Shown piece after piece: positions 35,779 through 44,393 of a stretch of 64,000 nucleotides of DNA. Position 1 is the stretch's first letter; every line of letters starts with the position of its first letter. Where the stretch lies: contig JAWUZD010000010.1 in NCBI GenBank assembly GCA_034110465.1, positions 62,001 to 126,000 on the forward strand, read 5' to 3'. The stretch comes from Aurantibacter sp034110465. GTDB lineage: Bacteria; Bacteroidota; Bacteroidia; Flavobacteriales; Flavobacteriaceae. The notes below the pieces were generated by a model. That model worked only from the letters and a program-made list of their open reading frames with translations, was not told the DNA's origin and ran no database searches. The position numbers and the translations under genes were made by a program.

Positions 35779-35957
35779 AAAAAAAGCCTACACTAATTTG
35801 GATTTTGTATAAACTCCTTAAAAACAAGTTTAGGGCTAACAAATTGATCAAGGATCTGCCCAAATAGAAAACTATTAGCAGCATGCTTTTACAAATTCAA
35901 ACTCACCCTTTTTAAAGAATTAACGTTGAGTTTATCAAAAAAATAATTAATGTAGGC
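35779..35957 (-). ncRNA. ssrS: 6S RNA (6S-Flavo type)
   Basis: On the minus strand the region begins GCCTACATTAATT (35957-35945) and ends AATTAGTGTAGGC (35798-35786), followed by seven T. The ends pair over 13 bp with one wobble, enclosing about 150 bases with the usual large open centre. Length, closed ends, a terminator-like T-run and placement right after zapA fit 6S RNA, which binds the housekeeping RNA polymerase. I identify it from structure and position; a covariance search would settle it. Confidence 0.75.
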
Positions 35958-35985
35958 AGTAACCTATTGTTATTTAATGAACGTA

Positions 35986-36279
35986 TTAGTTGTTTAAATG
36001 TTGTTCCAACAATATGTTCAAAGCTTCTAACTTATCCTCTACTGTTTTATCAACTTCAACTTTATTTATGGTCTTCTGCTCTACTTGAGTAGCAAACTGT
36101 AAAGCACACATAGCTAAAACATCTTGCTTATCTCTAACAGAATAACTCTTCTCAAATTTAGTAATCATTGCCTCGATAGATTTAGCTGCTTTACGCAAAC
36201 CTTCTTCTTGGCTAGGCTCAATTGTTAATGGATAAACTCTATTTGCTATAGATAATTTTATTTTTAACGATTCTGCCAT
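35986..36279 (-). CDS. zapA: cell division protein ZapA
   Basis: ZapA stabilises FtsZ filaments at the division site. I start at 36279, giving 97 residues beginning AESLKIKLSIANRVYPLTI; a longer frame from 36318 overlaps the upstream gene. The core AKSIEAMITKFEKSYSVRDKQDVLAMCALQFA is a coiled coil as usual for ZapA. It follows a ZapB-like coiled-coil gene by 14 bp and precedes 6S RNA. Confidence 0.9.
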   Translation of the reverse strand: MAESLKIKLSIANRVYPLTIEPSQEEGLRKAAKSIEAMITKFEKSYSVRDKQDVLAMCALQFATQVEQKTINKVEVDKTVEDKLEALNILLEQHLNN

Positions 36280-36293
36280 AATTACTTGTTTAA

Positions 36294-36584
36294 TTATTCT
36301 GAAAGCTGACCAATACAATGATCTATTTCTCGAATTAAAGCATTTATTTTGAGCTTTGTTTCTCTTTTATTCTCGTCACTGCCAAGCATAGCGTTAGCAA
36401 TTTTTAAAGTTTCAAATTGATTTTTCCAATTTTGGACTTCTTCTTGCTCGTTTTTAAGTTGGTCTTGTGTTGATTGCAAATTTTGCTTCAAAATTTGATT
36501 ATCTTTTGTTAGACTAGACATTCTACTTAAAAGCTTATCTATCCTAATTTCAAGCGAATTTACAGTAAACTCAATACCACTCAT
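36294..36584 (-). CDS. coiled-coil protein, ZapB-like
   Basis: The 96-residue protein is nearly all helix, with heptads in IRIDKLLSRMSSLTKDNQIL and QLKNEQEEVQNWKNQFETL. Its place directly before zapA in one operon suggests a division partner such as ZapB, but the sequence itself only shows a coiled coil. The start is ATG 36584, two codons inside a longer TTG frame. An exact promoter lies 20 bases upstream. Confidence 0.75.
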   Translation of the reverse strand: MSGIEFTVNSLEIRIDKLLSRMSSLTKDNQILKQNLQSTQDQLKNEQEEVQNWKNQFETLKIANAMLGSDENKRETKLKINALIREIDHCIGQLSE

Positions 36585-36604
36585 TAACAACTATACTTAT
36601 CTCA

Positions 36605-36635
36605 CAAAGTTAGTTTAACTATTGTTAATTAACAA
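36605..36635 (-). promoter_or_regulatory. promoter of zapB-like/zapA operon
   Basis: On the minus strand TTG (36635-36633), 20 bases, then TAACTTTG (36612-36605) is a complete promoter. The TTG lies inside the 24-bp palindrome 36617-36640. Confidence 0.8.
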
Positions 36636-36640
36636 TAGTT
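36617..36640. promoter_or_regulatory. perfect 24-bp palindrome, candidate operator
   Basis: AACTATTGTTAA is followed at once by its exact reverse complement TTAACAATAGTT. The site covers the -33 element of the zap operon and lies between its promoter and that of the divergent M23 peptidase gene. A dimeric repressor or activator could bind it; the regulator is unknown. Confidence 0.6.
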
Positions 36641-36694
36641 TTTAAAGATTTTTTAGAAAAAACTGAGACTACCTTATATTCAATGGATTGGCAT

Positions 36695-36702
36695 TAACTT
36701 TG
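36695..36702 (+). promoter_or_regulatory. -7 box of M23 peptidase gene
   Basis: TAACTTTG matches exactly, 51 bases before the ATG at 36754. No TTG at proper spacing. Confidence 0.5.
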
Positions 36703-36753
36703 TAATTGCTTTTGTTAATATTAATGTCTATTTTAGATTTTCAACATAAATAT

Positions 36754-38442
36754 ATGCGAACACTTATAAGTTTCTTGTTTCTATTTTCCGCAATTCTAAC
36801 TGCTCAATCTAAATACCCACAAGATTATTTTAGAAGTCCTTTAGATATTACAACGGTACTTTCTGGTACATTTGGAGAATTACGTTCAAATCATTTTCAC
36901 GCTGGTTTAGATATTAAAACACAAGGTCAAGAAGGCTTAAATATATATGCTGTTGCAGATGGCTACGTTAGTAGAATTAAAATTGCACATTTTGGTTATG
37001 GGAAAGCCGTATATATAACACATCCAAATGGGTACACTACAGTTTATGGGCATTTACAGCGCTTATCTCCTATTTTAGAAGCTTATATAAAAAAACTACA
37101 ATACAAAAATGAAAGTTTTGAAGTTCAAGTCTTTCCAGAACCTACAGATTTACCCATAAAACAAGGAGAAATTATAGCATTATCTGGAAATACTGGTGGA
37201 TCTGGTGGACCACATTTACATTTTGAAATTAGAGACAATCAAGAAAGACCTATTAACCCTATGCTTTTTGGGTTAAAAACTAAAGACACTAAGAGGCCTA
37301 ATGTTAAATCATTTTACGCGTATCCATTAAACGACTCGTCTCATGTTAATGGATTTAATTCAAAACAAAAACTACGCTTAATTGGCCTTAAAAATGGTGA
37401 TTTTAAAATTCCAGAAATAAAAGCATATGGTCAAATTGGCTTTGGTGTAGAAAGTACAGATAGACATGATTTAGCAGGAAATAATAATGGCGTTTTTAAA
37501 ATTGAAAGCTCTTTAAATGGTGTCCAAAATTTTGAAGTTAATTTTGAGCGTGTTTCTTTTAATGAGTCTAAACATATTAACAGATTTATAGATTACCCAC
37601 ACTATAAGGAAAAGAAAAAAAGAATTCAAAAAATATTTAAAGACACAAATAATCCGCTAAGTATTTTTTCTAAAGAAGTAAATAATGGTATTATAAACGT
37701 TTTAGATAGTATGTCTTCTGTATATAAAGTTACGATTAGCGATTTCGAGACAAACAAAACGAATATTAATCTAAATATAAGAGGTGTTATAAACGATAAT
37801 ATTAAAATTGAAGACACCTTTAAAAGTGATTATCTAATTACAAGAAATGAAGATGTAGAACTAACCAAAAATAATATTTCGGTTACTATTCCCAAAAATA
37901 CATTTTATGAAGATTTTTATATAGATTTTAAAGTTGAAAACAATAAATTAACACTACATAATACTCAATTAGCAGCTTCAAAATATTTTACAGTTACCTA
38001 TGATATTTCAGAATATAAAGATAAGGATTTAAAAGGATTATATATAGCTAGATTAATTGGCTGGAATAATTATCCAAGCTATCAATCTACTAAACGAATT
38101 GGAAACGTTTTATTTACAAAATCTAAATACTTAGGCACTTATAATCTAGCCATAGATAGTATAAATCCTACAATTAAGCCCGTAAATTTTACAGATGGAA
38201 AATGGCTTAGTAAATATCGATTTTTAAAATTACAGATTAACGATAAACAAACTGGCATAAAAAGTTATCGTGCAACAGTAAATGGTAAATTCATTTTAAT
38301 GGAATACGATTATAAAAAGAAAACATTAATACACGATTTTAACGATAAAGCCGTTATAGATACCAAGAATAATTTAAAAGTAATCGTTACAGATAATGTT
38401 GGAAATAGTACTACATTTGAAGCAACATTTTTTAGAAAATAA
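36754..38442 (+). CDS. M23 family (LytM-type) metallopeptidase
   Basis: I place the start at 36754, giving 562 residues with signal peptide RTLISFLFLFSAILTAQ; the longer frame from 36706 has no signal at its end. The LytM domain is N-terminal, with HFHAGLDI (HxxxD) and GPHLHFEI (HxH) as zinc ligands. Such enzymes cut peptidoglycan cross-links. The remaining 380 residues are strand-rich and of unknown family. The TonB receptor gene starts 12 bp after the stop, so the two are co-transcribed. Confidence 0.88.
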   Translation: MRTLISFLFLFSAILTAQSKYPQDYFRSPLDITTVLSGTFGELRSNHFHAGLDIKTQGQEGLNIYAVADGYVSRIKIAHFGYGKAVYITHPNGYTTVYGHLQRLSPILEAYIKKLQYKNESFEVQVFPEPTDLPIKQGEIIALSGNTGGSGGPHLHFEIRDNQERPINPMLFGLKTKDTKRPNVKSFYAYPLNDSSHVNGFNSKQKLRLIGLKNGDFKIPEIKAYGQIGFGVESTDRHDLAGNNNGVFKIESSLNGVQNFEVNFERVSFNESKHINRFIDYPHYKEKKKRIQKIFKDTNNPLSIFSKEVNNGIINVLDSMSSVYKVTISDFETNKTNINLNIRGVINDNIKIEDTFKSDYLITRNEDVELTKNNISVTIPKNTFYEDFYIDFKVENNKLTLHNTQLAASKYFTVTYDISEYKDKDLKGLYIARLIGWNNYPSYQSTKRIGNVLFTKSKYLGTYNLAIDSINPTIKPVNFTDGKWLSKYRFLKLQINDKQTGIKSYRATVNGKFILMEYDYKKKTLIHDFNDKAVIDTKNNLKVIVTDNVGNSTTFEATFFRK

Positions 38443-38454
38443 AACTCCGCATTT

Positions 38455-40920
38455 TTGAAAGCATTAAAACTCCTATTAAGCTTATGTTTATTTGTATTTA
38501 CAATAACAAGCTTCTCGCAAAGTGCCACAATTAAAGGCGTTATTTTAGACGAATTTAATCAGCCTATAGAAGGTGTAAATATAAAGACACCAAACAGTAT
38601 TGGTACACAAACCAATGCTAATGGTTTTTTTACATTAGATATTGTAAACGGAATTGAAGTTACATTAATTTTTTCTCATATATCCCATAAAAACATTACA
38701 GCAACGTTTAATCTTGAAAATGGCGAACAATTTGAGTTTAATCCAGTAATGAAAACCGATGTTTCTCAAATATCCACCGTAGTAATTAATGGTAGAAAAC
38801 GAAAAGATGTTGAAGGTATTATTACTATTTCTCCTAGCATAATTAGAAAAATCCCTGGAGCAAATGCAGGTGTAGAAAACATATTAATGACGCTTCCTGG
38901 CGTAAGTTCTAACAACGAATTAAGTACACAATACTCTGTTAGAGGTGGTAATTTTGACGAAAACCTAGTCTATGTAAATGGAATTGAAGTTTATAGACCT
39001 TTTTTAATCAGATCTGGTCAACAAGAAGGTTTTAGTTTTGTTAATAGTGATTTAGTGAGTAATGTCGATTTTTCTGCTGGTGGATTTCAAGCTAAATATG
39101 GCGATAAATTATCATCTGTTTTAGATATTACTTATAAAAAGCCCGTGGAATTTGGCGCAAGTGTAGATTTAAGTCTATTAGGTGCAAATGTTGCTGTAGA
39201 AACAGCTAGTAAAAATTCTAAATTTACAAGTATTACAGGTTTACGCTACAGAGACAACAGCTTATTTGTAAACGCAAAAGAAACAGAAACTAACTTTAGA
39301 CCTGTTTTTGCAGATATTCAAACTTACTTAACCTATCAGTTTAATTCTAAATTTGAGTTGAGCTTTCTTGGAAACACATCTATTAACACTTATAACTACG
39401 AGCCTTTAACCCGACAAACAAATTTTGGAACCTTAGATAATCCTATTGCATTACTGGTTCAATATGAAGGACAAGAAAGAAGTCGTTACCAAACACTTTT
39501 CGGAGCTTTACAAGGAAGTTATAATGTAAACGATAAACTAAATTTAAAACTAATTGCATCCTCATATCACACAACAGAAGAAGAACATTTTGATATACTT
39601 GCAAATTATGCCTTAGGTGAAGTAAATAGCAATATAGGTGATGAAGATTTAGGTGAAGTAGAATTTTCAGAAGGTATTGGCTCACAATTAAATCACGGTA
39701 GAAACGATTTAGATGCATTAATTACAAACATTGAAACAAAAGGAACCTTTACCAAAGATGAAAATGAAATAAAATGGTCTGTAAAATATACCAACGAAGA
39801 TATTAGAGACCGATTAGTAGAATGGGAAGTTATAGATTCTGCTGGATTCTCTATTAATCCGCCAAGTTCTGGAGGATTTAACGATCAGCCTTACACACCA
39901 GATTCTGGACCTATAGAAGCTTTTCAAAATGTAAGAGCAAGAAACAACACTAGTATAGATAGAATTCAAGCATATTTACAATGGAGTAAACGATCTACCA
40001 TTGGAGAACATAAAGTTTGGTATAATGCTGGAGTTAGAGCACATAATTGGACCGTAAACGATGCCGCTTCTGGATCTAATAACCAGACTTCTTTTAGTCC
40101 AAGAGCACAATTTGCAATAAAACCTAACTGGAAAAAAGATATGCTTTTTAGACTTGGTACAGGTTTATATTATCAGCCTCCATTTTATAGAGAATTAAGA
40201 GCTCAAGATGGTGTAGTAAATCCAAACGTAAAAGCACAAAAATCGTTTCACATAGTATTAGGAAACGATTTTAGTTATAAAATGTGGGATAGACCTTTTA
40301 AGTTAACTACAGAAGCATATTATAAAAATATGACGGATGTAAATCCATATTCTGTAGAAAATGTTCGTATTCGTTATAACGCAACAAACGATACAGAAGC
40401 TTATGCTTACGGTTTAGATTTAAGATTGAATGGAGAGTTTGTTCCTGGAACAGAAAGTTGGTTTAGTTTTGGTTATTTAAAGACTGAAGAAAACAGAGAT
40501 AATCGTGGTTATATAGCAAGACCAACAGATCAACGTTTAAAATTCGCAGCCTTATTTCAAGATTATATGCCTAACCTGCCAATGGTTCAAGTTTACATTA
40601 ATTTAGTTTATAATACGGGTCTACCTGGCGGATCTCCAAGTTATGCAGATCCATATGTTTATACCAATCGTTTACCAGACTATAAACGTGCAGATATAGG
40701 TTTTCAATATGTATTTGTTGAAGATGGAAAAACATTTGATAAAGGCTGGAAAAAACCATTTAAAGATTTACGTTTAGGTCTAGAGATATTCAATGTTTTT
40801 AATGTTCAAAACTCTATAACTAATACTTGGGTTAGAGATGTTTATTCAAAAAGACAATACGCTATTCCAAATTTTTTAAGTCCTCGTGTCTTTAATGTTA
40901 GGGCGAGTATGAGATTTTAA
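38455..40920 (+). CDS. TonB-dependent receptor with carboxypeptidase-regulatory-like domain
   Basis: The 821-residue protein starts at TTG and has a signal peptide (KALKLLLSLCLFVFTITS). A CarboxypepD_reg-like domain (about 24-110; IKGVILDEFNQPIEGVN) precedes the plug (about 125-240; STQYSVRGGNFDENLVYVNG) and a 22-strand barrel ending in ASMRF. It takes up a large ligand through the outer membrane with TonB energy. No SusD partner is adjacent, so a carbohydrate role is not indicated. The ligand is unknown. Confidence 0.9.
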   Translation: MKALKLLLSLCLFVFTITSFSQSATIKGVILDEFNQPIEGVNIKTPNSIGTQTNANGFFTLDIVNGIEVTLIFSHISHKNITATFNLENGEQFEFNPVMKTDVSQISTVVINGRKRKDVEGIITISPSIIRKIPGANAGVENILMTLPGVSSNNELSTQYSVRGGNFDENLVYVNGIEVYRPFLIRSGQQEGFSFVNSDLVSNVDFSAGGFQAKYGDKLSSVLDITYKKPVEFGASVDLSLLGANVAVETASKNSKFTSITGLRYRDNSLFVNAKETETNFRPVFADIQTYLTYQFNSKFELSFLGNTSINTYNYEPLTRQTNFGTLDNPIALLVQYEGQERSRYQTLFGALQGSYNVNDKLNLKLIASSYHTTEEEHFDILANYALGEVNSNIGDEDLGEVEFSEGIGSQLNHGRNDLDALITNIETKGTFTKDENEIKWSVKYTNEDIRDRLVEWEVIDSAGFSINPPSSGGFNDQPYTPDSGPIEAFQNVRARNNTSIDRIQAYLQWSKRSTIGEHKVWYNAGVRAHNWTVNDAASGSNNQTSFSPRAQFAIKPNWKKDMLFRLGTGLYYQPPFYRELRAQDGVVNPNVKAQKSFHIVLGNDFSYKMWDRPFKLTTEAYYKNMTDVNPYSVENVRIRYNATNDTEAYAYGLDLRLNGEFVPGTESWFSFGYLKTEENRDNRGYIARPTDQRLKFAALFQDYMPNLPMVQVYINLVYNTGLPGGSPSYADPYVYTNRLPDYKRADIGFQYVFVEDGKTFDKGWKKPFKDLRLGLEIFNVFNVQNSITNTWVRDVYSKRQYAIPNFLSPRVFNVRASMRF

Positions 40921-40970
40921 TTTATTATTTTGTTTAACATAACTTTAATTTATTTAAACACAAATAGTTT

Positions 40971-40978
40971 TATCTTTG
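40971..40978 (+). promoter_or_regulatory. -7 box of DUF6435 gene
   Basis: TATCTTTG is an exact match, 13 bases before the ATG, so the leader would be only a few bases. Confidence 0.55.
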
Positions 40979-40991
40979 TTTAAAAAAAATT

Positions 40992-41174
40992 ATGTTTGGA
41001 ATTTTTAAAAAAAAATCAGAATTAGATAGATTAGAAAAAGACTACAAAAAATTACTAGAAGAGTCTTTTAAATTGTCAACTTCAAATCGTAGCGCTAGCG
41101 ACGCGAAGCAACACGATGCACAACAAGTTTTAGATAAAATAGAGGCTATAAGAGCAAAAGAAACTAAAATTTAA
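40992..41174 (+). CDS. Lacal_2735 / DUF6435 family small protein
   Basis: The 60-residue protein FGIFKKKSELDRLEKDYKKL is Lys/Glu-rich and helical with no signal. I recognise it as the Lacal_2735-type small protein common in Flavobacteriia; its role is not known. It has its own promoter and no close co-transcribed neighbour. Confidence 0.8.
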   Translation: MFGIFKKKSELDRLEKDYKKLLEESFKLSTSNRSASDAKQHDAQQVLDKIEAIRAKETKI

Positions 41175-41223
41175 ATCGGCTTACTTCAATAAACCACTTA
41201 CCTTAGCCTCATAATTATAAATT

Positions 41224-42342
41224 ATGAATTGTTTACTTACAGGAGCTACAGGAATTGTTGGAAGCCATATTATGTTCGAGTGGCTTAATAAGGCTTTAAT
41301 AACAAATGATGTTAATCATTTATATGTTGTAATTCGTGCTTCAAAAGTTTCAGCTAAAATCCGATTAAAAGAAATTTTAGAAGATTCTGATAAGCCTTCA
41401 TTTTTAAATCAATTTTCTACAGAAACACTTTTAAGTAAAATAACTGTTATAGAATCAGATTTATTAGGTTTAGATTTAAAATCTTCAGAAAATCTAAATT
41501 TCAATACCATAATACATTGTGCAGGCTCTACAAATCTTTTACAAACTACAGATAGTAAAAACACTGTAAAAGAGCAAAATTTAGAGGTTACAAAACATTT
41601 ACTATGCGAATTTAAAACAAAATTAAAACGTTTTTTGTACATAAGTACAGCTTACTCTTTTGGTATTCAGCAAAAAAAAGTAGATGATGAAATTTCTAAT
41701 CATAATGTAACCAATTTTAGAAATCCTTATGAAGCTTCCAAATATGAAAGTGAACACTTTGTAAAAGAGTTTTGTTTAGAAAACAATATTAATTCTCAAA
41801 TATTAAGACCAAGTATTGTTTGCGGAAGACTAATTGAACCACCTTTTTTTGAAACACCTAAATTTGATGTTTTCTACAGTTGGCCAATGTTTTTAAGTAA
41901 ATACGCTAAAAAATATACAGATAACTTTAGAATTTGGATAGATAAATCAAGTGGACTAAACATAGTACCTGTAGATTTTGTTGCCAAAGCTGTACTATAT
42001 GCCTTTTTAAAATCTGATTTAAAAGAATTAAATATTGTAAATCCTGTACAAATATTACATAAAGACTACGTGGGTAATGTGTTGCGCTCTTTTAAAATTA
42101 ATGATTTTGAATACACAGCTACTAAGCCAGAAAACTTAAATACTTTTGAGGCAATTTATTACAAAAGCATAGGATTATTATTTGAAAAATATGTTTCTAT
42201 TCCAGATTTACAATTTAATGCAGAAGCCATTTCAACTTTAATAAAACAATTAGGGTTAGACTACAACCTTGGAGTTCATGAGAATTTCATGAATTTAATA
42301 AACTTCTCTGTTGAGAAAAATTTCAGAAAAAGTTATTCTTAA
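41224..42342 (+). CDS. extended SDR / thioester-reductase-like NAD(P)-binding protein
   Basis: The 372-residue protein has a Rossmann start LLTGATGIVGSHIMFEWL and the catalytic pair YEASKYESEHF (YxxxK). Sequence around VIRASKVSAKIRLKEILED resembles the male-sterility / thioester-reductase branch of SDRs, which reduce acyl thioesters or modify sugars. The substrate is unknown. It ends with a stop that overlaps the convergent alpha/beta hydrolase by 4 bp. Confidence 0.8.
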   Translation: MNCLLTGATGIVGSHIMFEWLNKALITNDVNHLYVVIRASKVSAKIRLKEILEDSDKPSFLNQFSTETLLSKITVIESDLLGLDLKSSENLNFNTIIHCAGSTNLLQTTDSKNTVKEQNLEVTKHLLCEFKTKLKRFLYISTAYSFGIQQKKVDDEISNHNVTNFRNPYEASKYESEHFVKEFCLENNINSQILRPSIVCGRLIEPPFFETPKFDVFYSWPMFLSKYAKKYTDNFRIWIDKSSGLNIVPVDFVAKAVLYAFLKSDLKELNIVNPVQILHKDYVGNVLRSFKINDFEYTATKPENLNTFEAIYYKSIGLLFEKYVSIPDLQFNAEAISTLIKQLGLDYNLGVHENFMNLINFSVEKNFRKSYS

Positions 42343-43118
42343 ACCGACTTTATAAAACTAATAGTTTCTTGGTTAAACTTATTAGGTTGCTCTACGTTTA
42401 CAACATGTCCACAGTTCTGTAAAATCATTAAAGATGAATTTATATGTGAATTAACGATGTTCTTTATTGAAGGTAAAAACAAGTGATCTTGTTCTCCCAT
42501 TATATATAATGTTGGTATTTTAATATCTTTTGCTCTAAAAAAACGCAATAATGGATTGATCTCTGAGGTTAACTTAAACCAACGAATAAATTCTTTTTGA
42601 TATAATTTTTTAGCTTCGTTTACAAATAAAATTCGAGAAGCTTTGTGGTTTTTACGAGGCATAATAATATAAGCAAAGAACTTATAGAGCATCATATAGG
42701 GAACAACAGACTTAAATATAATTCCAAGTTTAACTAATATTTGAGAACGTATATTTAATTTCATTATAGCACCACCAAGAATCATACTACCTACACGTTC
42801 GGGATAGTTTTCTGCTAAATTTCTAATCAAAATAGTTCCAAGAGAAATTCCAACAAAATGTGATTTTTTTATCTTTAAATGATCTATAACTTCAACAATA
42901 TCATTAGTTACATTATCAAAAGTGTATTTTGTATTAAACGCATCTTTAAATGTAGGCTTACTATTTCCGTGTCCTCTTAAATCTAAAAACAACACATTAA
43001 ATTCAGCTTTAAAAGCTCTTATTTGTTTAAACCAAATAGAACTGCTTCCTCCTGCACCATGAACAAAAGTAACCCAATCTTTAGAGGTTTCGTGTAAATA
43101 TGTATTGTAGTGTAGCAC
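42339..43118 (-). CDS. alpha/beta hydrolase
   Basis: The 259-residue protein has the fold order of alpha/beta hydrolases: oxyanion HGAGGSSSIW, nucleophile elbow GISLGT (GxSxG), acid Asp in MGEQDHLF and His in NCGHVVNVEQP. A cap is implied by the inserted helices at about 125-185. The substrate is unknown. The gene starts 3 bp after the cysteine desulfurase stop, so the two share a transcript. Confidence 0.88.
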   Translation of the reverse strand: MLHYNTYLHETSKDWVTFVHGAGGSSSIWFKQIRAFKAEFNVLFLDLRGHGNSKPTFKDAFNTKYTFDNVTNDIVEVIDHLKIKKSHFVGISLGTILIRNLAENYPERVGSMILGGAIMKLNIRSQILVKLGIIFKSVVPYMMLYKFFAYIIMPRKNHKASRILFVNEAKKLYQKEFIRWFKLTSEINPLLRFFRAKDIKIPTLYIMGEQDHLFLPSIKNIVNSHINSSLMILQNCGHVVNVEQPNKFNQETISFIKSV

Positions 43119-43121
43119 AGT

Positions 43122-44267
43122 TTATTGATTAACAATTTCGGTTAAAGACTTTACAGCATAATCAATATCATCCATAGTGTTGAATTTTGAAAAAGAAAAA
43201 CGTAATGATGGTTTTTGCATATCTTCTTCTGAAAGGATTTCATTCAAAACATGAGAACCTTTAGAACTTCCACTTTGACAAGCGCTTCCTTTAGAGCAGG
43301 CAATTCCTTTTAAATCCAACTGAAACAATAACATTGGAGATTTCTCTGGTGCAACTGGTAAACAAACATTTATTAAGGTGTATGTACTATTTTCAACACA
43401 TGAGCAATTACCATTAAAAGACACTTCCGGAATGGCTTTTTTCAAGGTGTCAATAAAATACTTTTTTAAACCAGAAACATAAGCTTTGTCTTCTTCTAAA
43501 TTTTGATAAGACAAATCCAACGCTTTCTCTAGACCAACAATATTATGAACAGATTCTGTTCCAGCTCTAGATCCGCGTTCTTGTTCGCCTCCAAAAATTA
43601 ATGGTTTTATCCCAGATCCTTTTTTTACATACGCAAAACCAACACCTTTAGGTCCATGGAATTTATGTGCGCTAACTGCAATAAAATCTACATTAATCTC
43701 CTGTAAATCAACTTTAAAATGACCAACAGACTGAACTGTATCGCTATGAAACAAAGCGTTGTAAGTTTTACATAACTCTCCTACTCTTTTTATATCTAAG
43801 ATGTTACCAATTTCATTATTTATATGCATTAAACTAACTAACACGTTAGAATTTTGATTTAAAAGTTCTTCTAAATTAGCATAGTTTATATGTCCGCAAT
43901 CATCTAAATCTACATACTCAACATTAATATTAAATTGTGATTTTAATTGATTAACCATATACAAAACTGCATGATGCTCAATTTTAGAAGTAATAATAGT
44001 TGTAACACCTAAATCTCTAACAGCACTATTTAAAGCTAAATTATCGGCTTCAGTTCCTCCAGACGTAAAAATTATTTCTGCAGCAGTTACATTTAAGTGT
44101 TTCGCAACAGATTTTCTTGCTTTTTCAATTAAGCTTTTTGCTGTTCGTCCATAACTATGTGTTGAAGAAGGATTGCCATAATCCGCTTGCATTACATTAG
44201 TAATTTCGGCTATAACTTCAGTTTTTAATTGAGTTGTTGCAGCGCTATCGAAATAAACCGTTCTCAT
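43122..44267 (-). CDS. cysteine desulfurase (IscS/NifS-like)
   Basis: This PLP enzyme mobilises sulfur from cysteine for Fe-S clusters and tRNA thiolation. The 381-residue protein has K202 in SAHKFHGPKG and active-site C330 in SKGSACQSGS. The N-terminus YFDSAATTQLKTEVI is standard. No isc or suf genes are adjacent. The alpha/beta hydrolase follows in the same transcript. Confidence 0.93.
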   Translation of the reverse strand: MRTVYFDSAATTQLKTEVIAEITNVMQADYGNPSSTHSYGRTAKSLIEKARKSVAKHLNVTAAEIIFTSGGTEADNLALNSAVRDLGVTTIITSKIEHHAVLYMVNQLKSQFNINVEYVDLDDCGHINYANLEELLNQNSNVLVSLMHINNEIGNILDIKRVGELCKTYNALFHSDTVQSVGHFKVDLQEINVDFIAVSAHKFHGPKGVGFAYVKKGSGIKPLIFGGEQERGSRAGTESVHNIVGLEKALDLSYQNLEEDKAYVSGLKKYFIDTLKKAIPEVSFNGNCSCVENSTYTLINVCLPVAPEKSPMLLFQLDLKGIACSKGSACQSGSSKGSHVLNEILSEEDMQKPSLRFSFSKFNTMDDIDYAVKSLTEIVNQ

Positions 44268-44310
44268 AATTATGTTGCTTTTAGTAAAAAGTAATTGGTT
44301 AAATATGATA

Positions 44311-44318
44311 CAAAAATA
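44311..44318 (-). promoter_or_regulatory. -7 box of cysteine desulfurase gene
   Basis: TATTTTTG on the minus strand is an exact match, 43 bases before the ATG. Confidence 0.5.
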
Positions 44319-44368
44319 GCTTTAATTAAATTAATCTTAAATTAATACTTATAATTAGTGAAAACTTT

Positions 44369-44376
44369 TACTTTTG
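44369..44376 (+). promoter_or_regulatory. -7 box of Asp-rich lipoprotein gene
   Basis: TACTTTTG is an exact match, 17 bases before the ATG. Confidence 0.55.
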
Positions 44377-44393
44377 TTTAAAATTGAATTGAA

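Noticed and set aside
39443..39718. 91-codon frame inside the TonB receptor
   Set aside because: Antisense to a well-supported barrel region; composition is a codon-reversal effect.
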